Shown one piece after another: positions 44,594 through 53,577 of a stretch of DNA of 64,000 nt. Numbering within the stretch: the first letter of the stretch is position 1; the number at the start of each line of letters is the position of its first letter. The position numbers were made by a program, and so were the translations under genes. This DNA comes from an uncultured Lachnospiraceae bacterium (GTDB lineage Bacteria > Bacillota > Clostridia > Lachnospirales > Lachnospiraceae): the NCBI GenBank assembly GCA_910577675.1, contig CAJTOR010000002.1, positions 62,001 to 126,000 on the forward strand. Reading direction: 5' to 3'. The notes under the pieces were generated by a model that saw only the letters and a program-made list of their open reading frames with translations, did no database searches and had not been told where the DNA came from.

Positions 44594-45460
44594 ATGGCGG
44601 ACTTTGCGGAGCCTCAGGTTCCGGACGGCCTGTTCCAGAAATGTGAGAAATGTGGGGAGATCATCTGCTCGGAGGATGTGGTGACAAACTATCATACCTG
44701 TCCGAACTGCCAGGCTTATTTCCGTGTTCCGCCGCGCGCGCGCATCAGTATGGTAGCGGACAAGGGAAGTTTTACTGAGTGGGATATGGGGCTTCCGGTT
44801 TCTGACCCGCTCAAATTCCCCGGCTATCTTGAGAAGCTTGAGCATATGCGCCAGGTGACGGGGATTGACGAGGCGGTATTGACGGGCATGGCGCGCATTG
44901 ACGGGATGCCCGTTGCCATCGGCGTGATGGCAGCATCCTTTATGATGGGGAGCATGGGTGAGATTGTTGGTGAAAAGCTGACCAGAATGATAGAGCGCGC
45001 TACAAGGGAGCGCCTTCCCATCGTAATTTTTTGCAGTTCGGGCGGTGCCAGGATGCAGGAGGGAATCGTATCACTTATGCAGATGGCAAAGACCGCGGGA
45101 GCCCTAAAGCGCCACTCGGATGCGGGGCTTTACTATGTGTCCGTCCTGACCGACCCGACCACCGGAGGGGTGGTGGCAAGCTTTGCGATGCTCGGGGATA
45201 CAATACTTGCGGAGCCCGGGGCATTAATTGGCTTTGCGGGTCCGCGCGTGATTGAGCAGACCATCGGGCAGAAACTTCCGGAGGGCTTCCAGCGCTCTGA
45301 ATTTTTGCTTGAGCACGGATTTGTAGATAAGATTGTAAAGCGTGAGCGCATGAAGAAAACACTTTCGTTCCTGATTGAGGGCAGCGGCGGGGAGAAACCG
45401 CCTTTGGTACGCACATTTTCTGCGCCGGTGCCGCCGCAGGAGAAGGTGGAGATTGATTAG
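44594..45460 (+). CDS. accD: Acetyl-CoA carboxylase carboxyltransferase subunit beta
   Basis: 288-residue subunit with an N-terminal four-Cys zinc ribbon (CEKCGEIICSEDV ... CPNC) and a crotonase-like carboxyltransferase domain (FCSSGGARMQEGIVSLMQMA, then GFAGPRVIEQTIGQKLPEGF). The ATG at 44594 with AAGGG upstream is preferred; a TTG at 44564 is the alternative. accA follows by 17 bp. Confidence 0.94.
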   Translation: MADFAEPQVPDGLFQKCEKCGEIICSEDVVTNYHTCPNCQAYFRVPPRARISMVADKGSFTEWDMGLPVSDPLKFPGYLEKLEHMRQVTGIDEAVLTGMARIDGMPVAIGVMAASFMMGSMGEIVGEKLTRMIERATRERLPIVIFCSSGGARMQEGIVSLMQMAKTAGALKRHSDAGLYYVSVLTDPTTGGVVASFAMLGDTILAEPGALIGFAGPRVIEQTIGQKLPEGFQRSEFLLEHGFVDKIVKRERMKKTLSFLIEGSGGEKPPLVRTFSAPVPPQEKVEID

Positions 45461-45477
45461 GGCGTTTTGGAGGGAAT

Positions 45478-46398
45478 ATGGAAGAATTGACCGCATGGGA
45501 GCGGGTGAAGCGTGCCAGGAGCAGCGAGCGCCCGACAAGCATCGATTATATTAGCGGTATTTTTGACCGCTTTATGGAATTGCACGGCGACCGTGTCTGC
45601 CGGGATGACGGGGCGATTGTGGGCGGGATTGCGCGGATAGATGGCATTATGGTAACAGTGATCGGGGAGCAGAAGGGGCGCACCCTGAAACAGAACCAGA
45701 AGCGCAATTTCGGGATGCCCTACCCGGACGGTTACCGCAAGGCGCTGCGCCTGATGAAGCAGGCGGAGAAGTTTGGCCGGCCGATTATCTGTTTTGTCGA
45801 TACGCCCGGGGCTTTCTGCGGCATAGAGGCGGAGGAGCGCGGACAGGGCGAGGCGATCGCCCGCAACCTCTATGAGATGTCGGCGCTTAAAGTTCCGGTA
45901 CTCTCCATTTTTATCGGGGAGGGCGGCAGCGGGGGCGCTCTTGCGCTCGCAGTAGCCAACGAGGTCTGGATGCTTGAGAACGCGACCTATTCCATTCTTT
46001 CCCCCGAGGGTTTCGCGTCGATTTTGTGGAAGGATGGCAAGCGTGCGGACGAGGCAGCCGGGGTAATGAAAATCACAGCGGAGGATTTGAGGCAGCTTCA
46101 TATTGTGGAGCGCGTTTTTGGTGAGCATTTGCCGCAGGAAGAAGAGGAAGTGGACGGTGCGTTTCCGGATGGCTTTGAGGAAATAAATGAAAATGCTGTG
46201 GCTGAAGATGGTGATGTCACGCAAAAAGACGATGCAAATGATGGTGACGGGGAGGAAACCACAGTGTTAAACCGCGACAATATGGAACTTGTAACGGGTG
46301 AGCTGCGCGAGGGAATCCTTGAGTTTTTGCGCTCCTATCACCGCAAAACACCGGGACAGATTGTACAGGAGCGCTATGATCGTTTCCGGAGATTTTAG
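45478..46398 (+). CDS. accA: Acetyl-CoA carboxylase carboxyltransferase subunit alpha, with acidic insert
   Basis: 306-residue partner of AccD. It has DRFMELHGDR, IGEQKGR, FGMPYPDGYRKALRLM, DTPGAFCGIEAEERGQGEAI and GEGGSGGALAL. After MKITAEDLRQL the chain contains an unusual ~45-residue acidic low-complexity segment, residues ~217–262 (EEINENAVAEDGDVTQKDDA), before the usual C-terminal helix region. The core remains in frame and complete, so it is probably functional. It is the last gene of the fatty-acid operon. Confidence 0.93.
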   Translation: MEELTAWERVKRARSSERPTSIDYISGIFDRFMELHGDRVCRDDGAIVGGIARIDGIMVTVIGEQKGRTLKQNQKRNFGMPYPDGYRKALRLMKQAEKFGRPIICFVDTPGAFCGIEAEERGQGEAIARNLYEMSALKVPVLSIFIGEGGSGGALALAVANEVWMLENATYSILSPEGFASILWKDGKRADEAAGVMKITAEDLRQLHIVERVFGEHLPQEEEEVDGAFPDGFEEINENAVAEDGDVTQKDDANDGDGEETTVLNRDNMELVTGELREGILEFLRSYHRKTPGQIVQERYDRFRRF

Positions 46399-46434
46399 TA
46401 AAATAAAGTAAGGGAAAAACAACATATTTCCCGT

Positions 46435-46490
46435 CCCGGGATTTTGGATATTGTGCGGCAGGGCATGGTTCCGGATTCCGGGGCTTTTTT
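46435..46490 (+). terminator. Possible terminator of the fatty-acid operon
   Basis: CCCGGGA (46435–46441) can pair with TTCCGGG (46476–46482), followed by CTTTTTT. The loop is long, so confidence is limited. The remainder of the 410-bp gap before gatC holds a small ATGGGG/CCCCAT hairpin near 46546–46562, AT-rich DNA and then the R2 repeat; no gene was seen. Confidence 0.4.
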
Positions 46491-46691
46491 ATATGAATTT
46501 GATACCGGGGGAAATTATATTCCTATACTATTCTCGCATGCCGGATGGGGCTGCACCCCATAACAAAGTTGATAGGTAAAAATTGGTTTTAGCCGAAAAT
46601 AGATATTCTATCCGTATAGAAAACCTGCTCCTGTAAGGGGGCGGTTATAAGAAAATATTTAAATAAAATGGAAAATAGGAAAGGGATTAGT

Positions 46692-46808
46692 GTGAAAAAT
46701 AGTTCTAAGGCGGCAAAAGACACTGCCTAAGAACTATTAAGTTAAAACGCAAAGGACAGCGTTTTTCATTTCTATTTGAGCCGCCTAGAGCGGCATGGGG
46801 GGATTAAA
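46692..46808 (+). repeat. R2 repeat, copy 2 (directly before gatC)
   Basis: 117 nt, nearly identical to 63156–63271. Hairpin 1 is AATAGTTCTAAGGCGG with CTGCCTAAGAACTATT (imperfect); hairpin 2 is AAAACGC/GCGTTTT; hairpin 3 is GCCGC/GCGGC. The Shine–Dalgarno GGGGGGA and the gatC ATG follow immediately. A 12-codon open frame (GTG...TAA) occupies hairpin 1. This may be a cis-regulatory RNA or a small mobile repeat carrying a ribosome-binding site. Confidence 0.8.
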
Positions 46809-47096
46809 ATGGAGATAACGGATGAAACAATTGCACATGTGGCGGAGCTTGTAAAGCTTGAATTTGATGGGGAGAGGGCAGCGGGTATAAAGGCGGATCT
46901 TTTAAAGATTCTTGAATATATGGATACGATGAATGTGCTTGATACGGAGGGAATTACGCCAATGTCCCATGTACTCCCGCTTAAAAATGTGTTCCGCGAG
47001 GATGTGGTAACAAATGGGCGGGGGGAAGCAGATTTACTTGAAAATGCGCCGTGCATCAAAGAGGGGAAATTTGTAGTGCCAAAAACCGTGGGGTAA
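46809..47096 (+). CDS. gatC: Asp-tRNA(Asn)/Glu-tRNA(Gln) amidotransferase subunit C
   Basis: 95-residue assembly subunit of GatCAB. ITDETIAHVAELVKLEFDGE and GITPMSHVLPLKNVFRED are typical. The ATG at 46809 gives the standard length; an in-frame upstream TTG lies inside the R2 repeat. gatA starts 30 bp later. Confidence 0.92.
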   Translation: MEITDETIAHVAELVKLEFDGERAAGIKADLLKILEYMDTMNVLDTEGITPMSHVLPLKNVFREDVVTNGRGEADLLENAPCIKEGKFVVPKTVG

Positions 47097-47126
47097 CAGC
47101 GCGTGAAATGATAGAGAGGGGAGCAT

Positions 47127-48566
47127 ATGGATATAACAAAATTGACAGCCCTTGAACTTGCCGGAAAAATACGTTCGGGGGAGATTTCGGTTGCGGAGGC
47201 GGTGCGCGCACAGCTTGATGTGATAGCGGAGAAGGAAAAGGATTATCACTGCTATATAACCATCCTGGAGGAAGAAGCGCTTGAGCGTGCAGGGGAGGTT
47301 CAGGAAGGTATCCGCACCGGCAGGTATACTTCACCCCTTGCGGGGGTTCCTGTTGCAGTTAAAGATAATATCTGCATGAAAGGTATAAAAACAACCTGCG
47401 GATCGAAAATTCTCGAAAATTTTAGACCACCCTACGATGCCACTGCGATGGAAAAACTTTATGAGGCGGGTATGGTGGTTGTCGGAAAAACCAATATGGA
47501 TGAGTTCGCCATGGGAAGCACTACGGAAACATCTTATTTTGGGGCGACGAGAAATCCGCGCGATATTTCCCGTGTTCCGGGGGGCTCCTCCGGCGGCTCC
47601 GCTGCGGCAGTGGCGGCAGGGGAAGCCCTCTTAGCACTCGGTTCGGATACCGGCGGCTCCATCCGCCAGCCCAGCGCATTCTGCGGTGTTGTGGGGATAA
47701 AACCAACCTACGGCACCGTTTCTAGGTACGGGCTGATTGCCTATGCCTCCTCGCTTGACCAGATAGGGGTGATCGGGAAAAATGTTGCCGACAGTGCGGC
47801 AATGCTTTCTGTGATTTCAGGCAGTGATGCAAGGGATTCCACAAGTGTAGGGCAAAAAGAATATCATTATATGGAAGCGCTCGGGAAGGATATTTCGGGC
47901 ATGCGCATAGGCATTCCTAGGGGCTATTTCGGCGGGGGGCTTTCTGAGGAGGTAAAATCCGAGGTTCTTTCTGCTGCGCAGATGTTTAGGGAGAAGGGTG
48001 CGGTGGTTGAGGAATTTGACCTTGAGGCAGTGGATTACGCTGTCCCGGCATATTATGTGATTGCCTGCGCCGAAGCAAGTTCAAACCTCTCGCGCTACGA
48101 TGGCGTAAAATATGGTTTCCGCGCAAAGGATTATGAGGGGCTTGAAGAAATGTACCGGCTCAGCCGCGGTGAAGGATTTGGGCAGGAAGCGAAACGCCGT
48201 ATGATGATCGGGGCATTTGTTTTAAGTTCCGGTTTTTATGATGCTTACTATAACAAGGCGCTCAAGGTGAAAACGGTGATTAAGCGGGAGTTTGACCGCG
48301 CCTTTTTAAAGTATGACCTGATTTTGGGACCAACCACACCGACCACGGCGCTAAAGCTTGGGGAAAGCCTGCCCGACCCGCTTAAAATGTATCTGGGCGA
48401 TATTTACACGGTTTCTGTTAATCTGGCGGGGCTTCCTGCCATAAGCCTGCCGTGCGGACAGGCTAAGAACGGGCTGCCGATTGCCTTGCAGCTTATCGGA
48501 AAGCCGTTTGGGGAGAAGCAGATTATACGGGCGGCATACAGTTTTGAGCGGGGTTGGGCTGACTAA
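47127..48566 (+). CDS. gatA: Amidotransferase subunit A (glutaminase)
   Basis: 479-residue amidase-signature enzyme freeing ammonia from glutamine for tRNA amidation. The Lys of VAVKDNICMKG and the two Ser residues of GGSSGGSAAAVAAG and GSDTGGSIRQP form the Ser–cisSer–Lys triad. The length is normal. gatB follows by 29 bp. Confidence 0.95.
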   Translation: MDITKLTALELAGKIRSGEISVAEAVRAQLDVIAEKEKDYHCYITILEEEALERAGEVQEGIRTGRYTSPLAGVPVAVKDNICMKGIKTTCGSKILENFRPPYDATAMEKLYEAGMVVVGKTNMDEFAMGSTTETSYFGATRNPRDISRVPGGSSGGSAAAVAAGEALLALGSDTGGSIRQPSAFCGVVGIKPTYGTVSRYGLIAYASSLDQIGVIGKNVADSAAMLSVISGSDARDSTSVGQKEYHYMEALGKDISGMRIGIPRGYFGGGLSEEVKSEVLSAAQMFREKGAVVEEFDLEAVDYAVPAYYVIACAEASSNLSRYDGVKYGFRAKDYEGLEEMYRLSRGEGFGQEAKRRMMIGAFVLSSGFYDAYYNKALKVKTVIKREFDRAFLKYDLILGPTTPTTALKLGESLPDPLKMYLGDIYTVSVNLAGLPAISLPCGQAKNGLPIALQLIGKPFGEKQIIRAAYSFERGWAD

Positions 48567-48595
48567 AATGCCATGCGGCAATATGGAGGCAAGGA

Positions 48596-50032
48596 ATGAA
48601 AGATTATGAAGTGGTGATCGGGCTTGAAGTGCATGTGGAACTGGCAACCAAAACAAAGATTTTCTGCGGCTGCAGCACGGAATTTGGCGGGGCGGCAAAC
48701 ACGCATTGCTGTCCGGTCTGCATGGGAATGCCGGGCACGCTGCCGGTGCTAAATAAAAGGGTGGTGGAATTTGCGATTGCCGCAGGGCTGGCAATGGGCT
48801 GTGAGATTACGGGGAATGCTAAATTTGACCGGAAAAATTATTTTTATCCCGACCTGCCAAAAGCGTATCAGATTTCGCAGCTCTATTTGCCAATTTGCAG
48901 AAATGGCGGGATTGAAATTGAGACGGAAACTGGGAAAAAATGGATTGGGATAGAGGAAATCCATATGGAGGAGGATGCGGGAAAGCTTGTTCATGACCCG
49001 CTTAATGACTTAACGCTTGTGGATTACAACCGCTGTGGTGTGCCGCTGATTGAGATTGTGAGCGCCCCGGATATGCGTTTTGCCGAGGAAGTGATTGCTT
49101 ACCTTAAAAAACTGCGGTTGATTCTTAAATATCTTGGCGTGTCGGACTGCAAGATGCAGGAAGGTTCACTGCGCGCAGATATCAATCTCTCGGTTCGCGA
49201 AACCGGTGCAGAGGAATTTGGAACGCGGACCGAGATGAAGAATATGAGCTCGTTCAAGGCGATTGCACGCGCGGTTGCGGGCGAGAGGAAACGCCAGATT
49301 GATGTGCTTTTAAGCGGCGGGCGGATAGTGCAGGAAACAAGGCGCTGGGACGAAAGTGAAAATAAGAGTATTTCCATGCGCACAAAGGAGGATGCACATG
49401 ACTACCGGTATTTCCCGGAGCCGGATCTTGTGCCCCTTGAGATTACGGAGGAATGGATTAAGGAAATTAAGGCGCGCGAGCCGGAGCTTCGCGATGCGAA
49501 AATGGCGCGCTATGAAAGGGAGTTCGGGATTCCGGCATACGATGCGGCGATTATTACCGGTGCAAAAAAGATGGCGGATATTTTTGAGGAAACCGTGGTG
49601 CTTTCCGGGAAGCCTAAGGAAGTGTCAAATTGGATGATGGTGGAAACAATGCGCCTGTTAAAGGAAACGGAAACGGATGCGGAGGAACTGCTGCTTGAAC
49701 CAGGAAAACTTGCCGCACTGATTGCGCTGATAGAGGAGGGAAAGATTAACCGGACTGTTGCAAAGGAAGTATTTGAGCAGATTTTTAAGAAAAATATCGA
49801 TCCTGGCATATATGTAAAGGAAAACGGGCTTTTGATGGTGCAGGATGATTCACTTTTAAAGGAAGCAATTGTGCGTGTGCTGGAGGCAAATGCGCAGTCC
49901 GTGGAGGATTTTAGGGGCGGAAAAGACCGGGCTTTCGGATTTTTGGTCGGGCAGACCATGAAGGAGATGAAGGGGAAGGCGAACCCGGGAAAAGTAAATG
50001 AACTGCTAAGAGAGGCATTGGAGATAAAATAG
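48596..50032 (+). CDS. gatB: Amidotransferase subunit B
   Basis: 478-residue kinase/transamidase subunit that activates Glu or Asp on misacylated tRNA. It begins YEVVIGLEVHVELATKTKIF, has CPVCMGMPGTLP with zinc-site cysteines and DRKNYFYPDLPKAYQISQ, and ends with the YqeY-like tail domain (NPGKVNELLREAL). It completes gatCAB, which implies that this organism makes Gln-tRNA and/or Asn-tRNA by the indirect route. Confidence 0.95.
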   Translation: MKDYEVVIGLEVHVELATKTKIFCGCSTEFGGAANTHCCPVCMGMPGTLPVLNKRVVEFAIAAGLAMGCEITGNAKFDRKNYFYPDLPKAYQISQLYLPICRNGGIEIETETGKKWIGIEEIHMEEDAGKLVHDPLNDLTLVDYNRCGVPLIEIVSAPDMRFAEEVIAYLKKLRLILKYLGVSDCKMQEGSLRADINLSVRETGAEEFGTRTEMKNMSSFKAIARAVAGERKRQIDVLLSGGRIVQETRRWDESENKSISMRTKEDAHDYRYFPEPDLVPLEITEEWIKEIKAREPELRDAKMARYEREFGIPAYDAAIITGAKKMADIFEETVVLSGKPKEVSNWMMVETMRLLKETETDAEELLLEPGKLAALIALIEEGKINRTVAKEVFEQIFKKNIDPGIYVKENGLLMVQDDSLLKEAIVRVLEANAQSVEDFRGGKDRAFGFLVGQTMKEMKGKANPGKVNELLREALEIK

Positions 50033-50043
50033 ATTTTTTGTGG

Positions 50044-50084
50044 GGCGGGACAGAGTGTTTTTTAATTTCTGCCCCGCCTGTTTT
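50044..50084 (+). terminator. Terminator of gatCAB
   Basis: GGCGGGACAG (50044–50053) pairs with CTGCCCCGCC (50069–50078), with one mismatch, followed by TGTTTT. Confidence 0.7.
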
Positions 50085-50143
50085 CGGCATAAAACCGTGG
50101 ATTTGGTGCGGGGGATAAATGCCGGAAAGACCACTGTGGCAGT

Positions 50144-51835
50144 TTATCCAATCAGTACCTGTTTCCCCTCAAAAGCAAAGCCATATTTGCGGATGCGCTC
50201 CGTCTTAACCCCTTTTGCGATAAGGGAGGCAGCATAGTCTTTTTCCTCGATCTGTGCGAGCGCTGCCTTAACGGTTTCCTCAAGGTTCTTTTCTTTGTTC
50301 GGGCGGTGAACCTTAAATTCAAAGAGGATGGCTGGGTCTTTCTCATTGCCCTTTTTTGGTTCAAGCATCACGTCATAGCGCCCGAACCCGCTTTCGCGGT
50401 TGGAGGTGATAAGGTAGCGGTCGGACAAATCAACCATCAAACCCAGCACAAAGCCGTGGTAGAAGCGTTCCGGCTGGATTTTCCCCGAAGATTTTGTGCC
50501 CGTGTCAAAATAGCTGAATGTGTCCTCCGATACGCGGTTCATATATTCGTTCATCGCGTCAAGGTCATCTGCGAGCAGGGCTTTGATAAAATCATTGTAG
50601 GAGGAAGTGGTGGTTTTAAACCAGTCCTCAATCATATTTTCAAACATCAGCCGGACTTCTTTGTTTGTAAGTCTTAGTGCGTATTCCTCCCTGCCGGTTT
50701 CCACGTCGATGGTATGCCGCTCCACCTTTAGATAGCCGCTTGCAAGCAAAAGGCTCCAGATGGCGGATTCACTGTAATCAAGCTGGTCAAATACAATCTG
50801 TTCGTCAATCTTTGTCAGGAAGGTGCCTCCGTTTAGAAGGTCTTCCATAATGAGCTTAACATCTTTATTCCCCTCCCGGATAAGCTTCCCGACGAGGCTG
50901 TTGCTGCTGGTGTTTGCCCAGTGTGTGCCAAGCCTCTTCCCGGAAAGGAACTTGATGATGGACCATGGGTTATAAATATCGGTTCGGCTGCCGAAGGTGA
51001 AACCATCATACCAGTCCTTTACTTCCGCCTGCCTTTCAGAAAGGTCAAACTCGTTAAGGGCGGCGGAAACTTCCTCCTGGGTAAAGCCAAAGGTATCCGC
51101 ATATTTGTCGGAGGTGGTGGTTACCACCTCGAGATTGTTAAGGTCGGAAAAGATGGATTCCTTGCTTACCCTTGTAATCCCGGTTAGGATGGCGCGCTCT
51201 AAGTAAGGATTTGTTTTAAAGGTAGCGTTAAAAAGACTGCGCATGAATGATATAAATTCTTTCCAGTATCCACCCATGTAAGCTTCCTGCATCGGGGTAT
51301 CATATTCATCCAGCAAAATAATCACTTTCTTATCGTAATAGCGCTGCATAAAGTCGCAGAGCTTATGCAGGGAAAATACTGCGTTGGTTTCAGTCATATT
51401 TTCGGAAACCTGGTTAAAATAGGTCAGTTCTTTTTCAGATAGAATCCCGCTATTTTTTATAAATTCGCTTTTCTCGTATAAATTTGATATAATCTGATAT
51501 ATTTGCGTTCTGGTACTCTCATAGGTGCTGCCTTTTACCGCTGCAAAGGACAAACTGATTACCGGGTAGGTGCCCTGCAAATCCCGGTATTTTTTATCCT
51601 TCCAGATATTAAGACCGGAAAACACACTGCCTTTCCCCGCGTACTTTATCGAAAAGAAGCGGTCTGTCATATCCATTGTCAAGGTCTTGCCAAAACGCCT
51701 TGGACGGGTGATTAAGGTAACGCTGTCGCCATTTTCCCACCACTTTCGGATGAAATCTGTTTTATCCACATAGAAGTAATTGCCCGAAATAATGGTTTCA
51801 AAACTCTGTATCCCGATTGCGGCAGTTCTTGCCAT
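50144..51835 (-). CDS. AAA-ATPase-like / PD-(D/E)XK nuclease family protein
   Basis: 563-residue protein of the AAA-ATPase_like plus PDDEXK_9 (DUF1703) type, common in multiple copies in gut Clostridia and Bacteroidetes. The N-terminal part has YFYVDKTDFIRKWW and a degenerate P-loop RPRRFGKTLTMDM; Walker B is VIILLDEYDTPM. The C-terminal nuclease-like domain has GFGRYDVMLEP and ILFEFKVH. Function is unproven. The ATG at 51835 has GGGAGG upstream. It follows the PurF-like gene by 20 bp, so both share a transcript. Confidence 0.85.
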   Translation of the reverse strand: MARTAAIGIQSFETIISGNYFYVDKTDFIRKWWENGDSVTLITRPRRFGKTLTMDMTDRFFSIKYAGKGSVFSGLNIWKDKKYRDLQGTYPVISLSFAAVKGSTYESTRTQIYQIISNLYEKSEFIKNSGILSEKELTYFNQVSENMTETNAVFSLHKLCDFMQRYYDKKVIILLDEYDTPMQEAYMGGYWKEFISFMRSLFNATFKTNPYLERAILTGITRVSKESIFSDLNNLEVVTTTSDKYADTFGFTQEEVSAALNEFDLSERQAEVKDWYDGFTFGSRTDIYNPWSIIKFLSGKRLGTHWANTSSNSLVGKLIREGNKDVKLIMEDLLNGGTFLTKIDEQIVFDQLDYSESAIWSLLLASGYLKVERHTIDVETGREEYALRLTNKEVRLMFENMIEDWFKTTTSSYNDFIKALLADDLDAMNEYMNRVSEDTFSYFDTGTKSSGKIQPERFYHGFVLGLMVDLSDRYLITSNRESGFGRYDVMLEPKKGNEKDPAILFEFKVHRPNKEKNLEETVKAALAQIEEKDYAASLIAKGVKTERIRKYGFAFEGKQVLIG

Positions 51836-51855
51836 ACGCACCTCCCAAAATAAAA

Positions 51856-53265
51856 CTATTCTTTCCCGTTCCAGCAGTACGTGCACAATTTGCACGGATC
51901 GATCTCGACCGCTGCCAACATATCATCCAGCCGGTTAAATTGCAGCGTCGTAAATCCCAGCTCCTTGCGGATTTCCTCAACCATCGCCGCATATTCTTTT
52001 GTGTCAGGGTCAGCATAGCGGTTTAGCACTTCCTCATCATTCGCCTTATCGCCCTCAAGGCGCGCGATCATACGGCGTGCGATCAGATCCATCTCCGAGG
52101 TCGAGCGCGAGAAATTCAGATATTTGCAGCCGTACATAATAGGAGGGCAGGCGGGGCGGATATGGACTTGCTTCGCGCCGCTCTGGTAGAGAAATTCAGT
52201 AGTTTCACCGAGCTGTGTACCGCGCACAATCGAGTCATCAATCAGCAGCATGCTCTGTCCCTCAATCAGGTCGTGTACCGGAATCAGCTTCATTTTCGCA
52301 ATCAGGTTGCGCTTTTGCTGGATGGTTGGCATAAAGGAGCGCGGCCAGGTCGGGGTGTACTTGATAAACGGGCGGGAGAACGGGATACCCGACTCGTTTG
52401 CATAGCCAACTGCGTGGGCGGTGCCGGAATCCGGAACCCCCGCTATCATATCGGGTTTTACACTGTCGCGTTTTGCCATCAGCTTTCCGCAATTGTAGCG
52501 CATGCGTTCCACACTGATGCCCTCGTAGGAGGAAGAAGGATAGCCATAATAAACCCAAAGGAAAGTACAGATTTTCATATCTTTGCCCGGGGCGGCAAGT
52601 GTTGTGGCGCTATCCGGTGTGATAACAACAATCTCGCCCGGACCTAATTCCCGAAGATTTGAATAACCGAGGTTTAAATAGGAAAAGCTTTCGAAAGCCG
52701 CGCAGACGGAACCGTCCTTTTTGCCGATGGCGACCGGGGTGCGCCCCATTTTATCGCGAGCAACATAGATGCCTTTTGACATCAGTAAAAGAATTGTCAT
52801 GGAACCGTCTATCAGCTCCTGTGCATACTTAATTCCCTCTATAATATTTTCCTTTTGATTGATAATTGCTGCGACAAGTTCCGTTGTATTAATATCGCCG
52901 CCGCTCATTTCAAGAAAATGCGAATTTCCGTTCTTAAACAAAGTTTCCACAATCGCGTCGGTGTTATTTACTTTCCCGACCGTTGTGATCGCGTAAGTAC
53001 CGTGGTGTGAGCGGACTAAAAGCGGCTGTGGTTCATAGTCGGAAATGCATCCGATCCCGCAGTGTCCCTTCATCTGGTTGACATCTTTCTCAAATTTGGT
53101 GCGGAATGGGGAATTCTCTATGTTGTGGATGGAGCGGTCAAACCCCTTCTCCCCAAAGACAGCCATACCCCCGCGCCTTGTGCCAAGATGCGAATGGTAG
53201 TCCGTGCCGAAAAATAAATCAAATACGCAATCTTCCTTTGATGCTACTGCAAAAAATCCGCCCAT
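51856..53265 (-). CDS. PurF-like amidophosphoribosyltransferase homologue lacking the N-terminal Cys
   Basis: 469-residue protein with the two-domain PurF layout: Ntn-type glutaminase fold (MGGFFAVASKEDC, GTRRGGMAVFG, GHCGIGCISDYEPQ) and a phosphoribosyltransferase domain (LLIDDSIVRGTQLGETTEFL). The residue after Met, where PurF has its nucleophilic Cys, is Gly, and no upstream start could restore it because GGAGG lies directly before this ATG. C-terminal cysteines (CKLCTYCW) recall the Fe–S ligands of Bacillus PurF. It may use ammonia, be regulatory, or act on another substrate. A consensus promoter lies upstream. Confidence 0.8.
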   Translation of the reverse strand: MGGFFAVASKEDCVFDLFFGTDYHSHLGTRRGGMAVFGEKGFDRSIHNIENSPFRTKFEKDVNQMKGHCGIGCISDYEPQPLLVRSHHGTYAITTVGKVNNTDAIVETLFKNGNSHFLEMSGGDINTTELVAAIINQKENIIEGIKYAQELIDGSMTILLLMSKGIYVARDKMGRTPVAIGKKDGSVCAAFESFSYLNLGYSNLRELGPGEIVVITPDSATTLAAPGKDMKICTFLWVYYGYPSSSYEGISVERMRYNCGKLMAKRDSVKPDMIAGVPDSGTAHAVGYANESGIPFSRPFIKYTPTWPRSFMPTIQQKRNLIAKMKLIPVHDLIEGQSMLLIDDSIVRGTQLGETTEFLYQSGAKQVHIRPACPPIMYGCKYLNFSRSTSEMDLIARRMIARLEGDKANDEEVLNRYADPDTKEYAAMVEEIRKELGFTTLQFNRLDDMLAAVEIDPCKLCTYCWNGKE

Positions 53266-53330
53266 GTTTTACCTCCGTAAATATCTGTGCCCTGGAAAGG
53301 CAGTCCAAAGCCGTTATAGATAACAAGGAT

Positions 53331-53359
53331 ATTATAATAGGATTGGGTGTGGAAATCAA
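53331..53359 (-). promoter_or_regulatory. Promoter of the PurF-like/AAA operon
   Basis: On the minus strand TTGATT (53354–53359), 17-bp spacer, TATAAT (53331–53336), about 65 nt before the start codon. No PurR box was recognised. Confidence 0.75.
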
Positions 53360-53479
53360 GTTTTTTTGCTGGAGGACAGATTTTATGTTTTATTAGTGGA
53401 TTAAGCACAAAATGTCTGTATGATTATAAATAAAATTTATAAAAAAAGTACATATTGAGAGAAATGAAATGAAATATCC

Positions 53480-53508
53480 TTGTGGTTTTGTCCAATATAT
53501 TATATACT
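53480..53508 (+). promoter_or_regulatory. Promoter of the decayed ABC transporter
   Basis: TTGTGG (53480–53485), 17-bp spacer, TATACT (53503–53508). The 312-bp divergent gap holds this promoter and the one at 53331, but no gene. Confidence 0.5.
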
Positions 53509-53577
53509 GTACAATATCATTTTCCGACGGTCGATCTTCATATTCGACGGGAAGACGGAAATTATGGAGGAATCCGC

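Noticed and set aside
45457..46224. Minus-strand open frame of 255 codons over accA
   Set aside because: Shadow of accA; no start signals and no recognisable domain.
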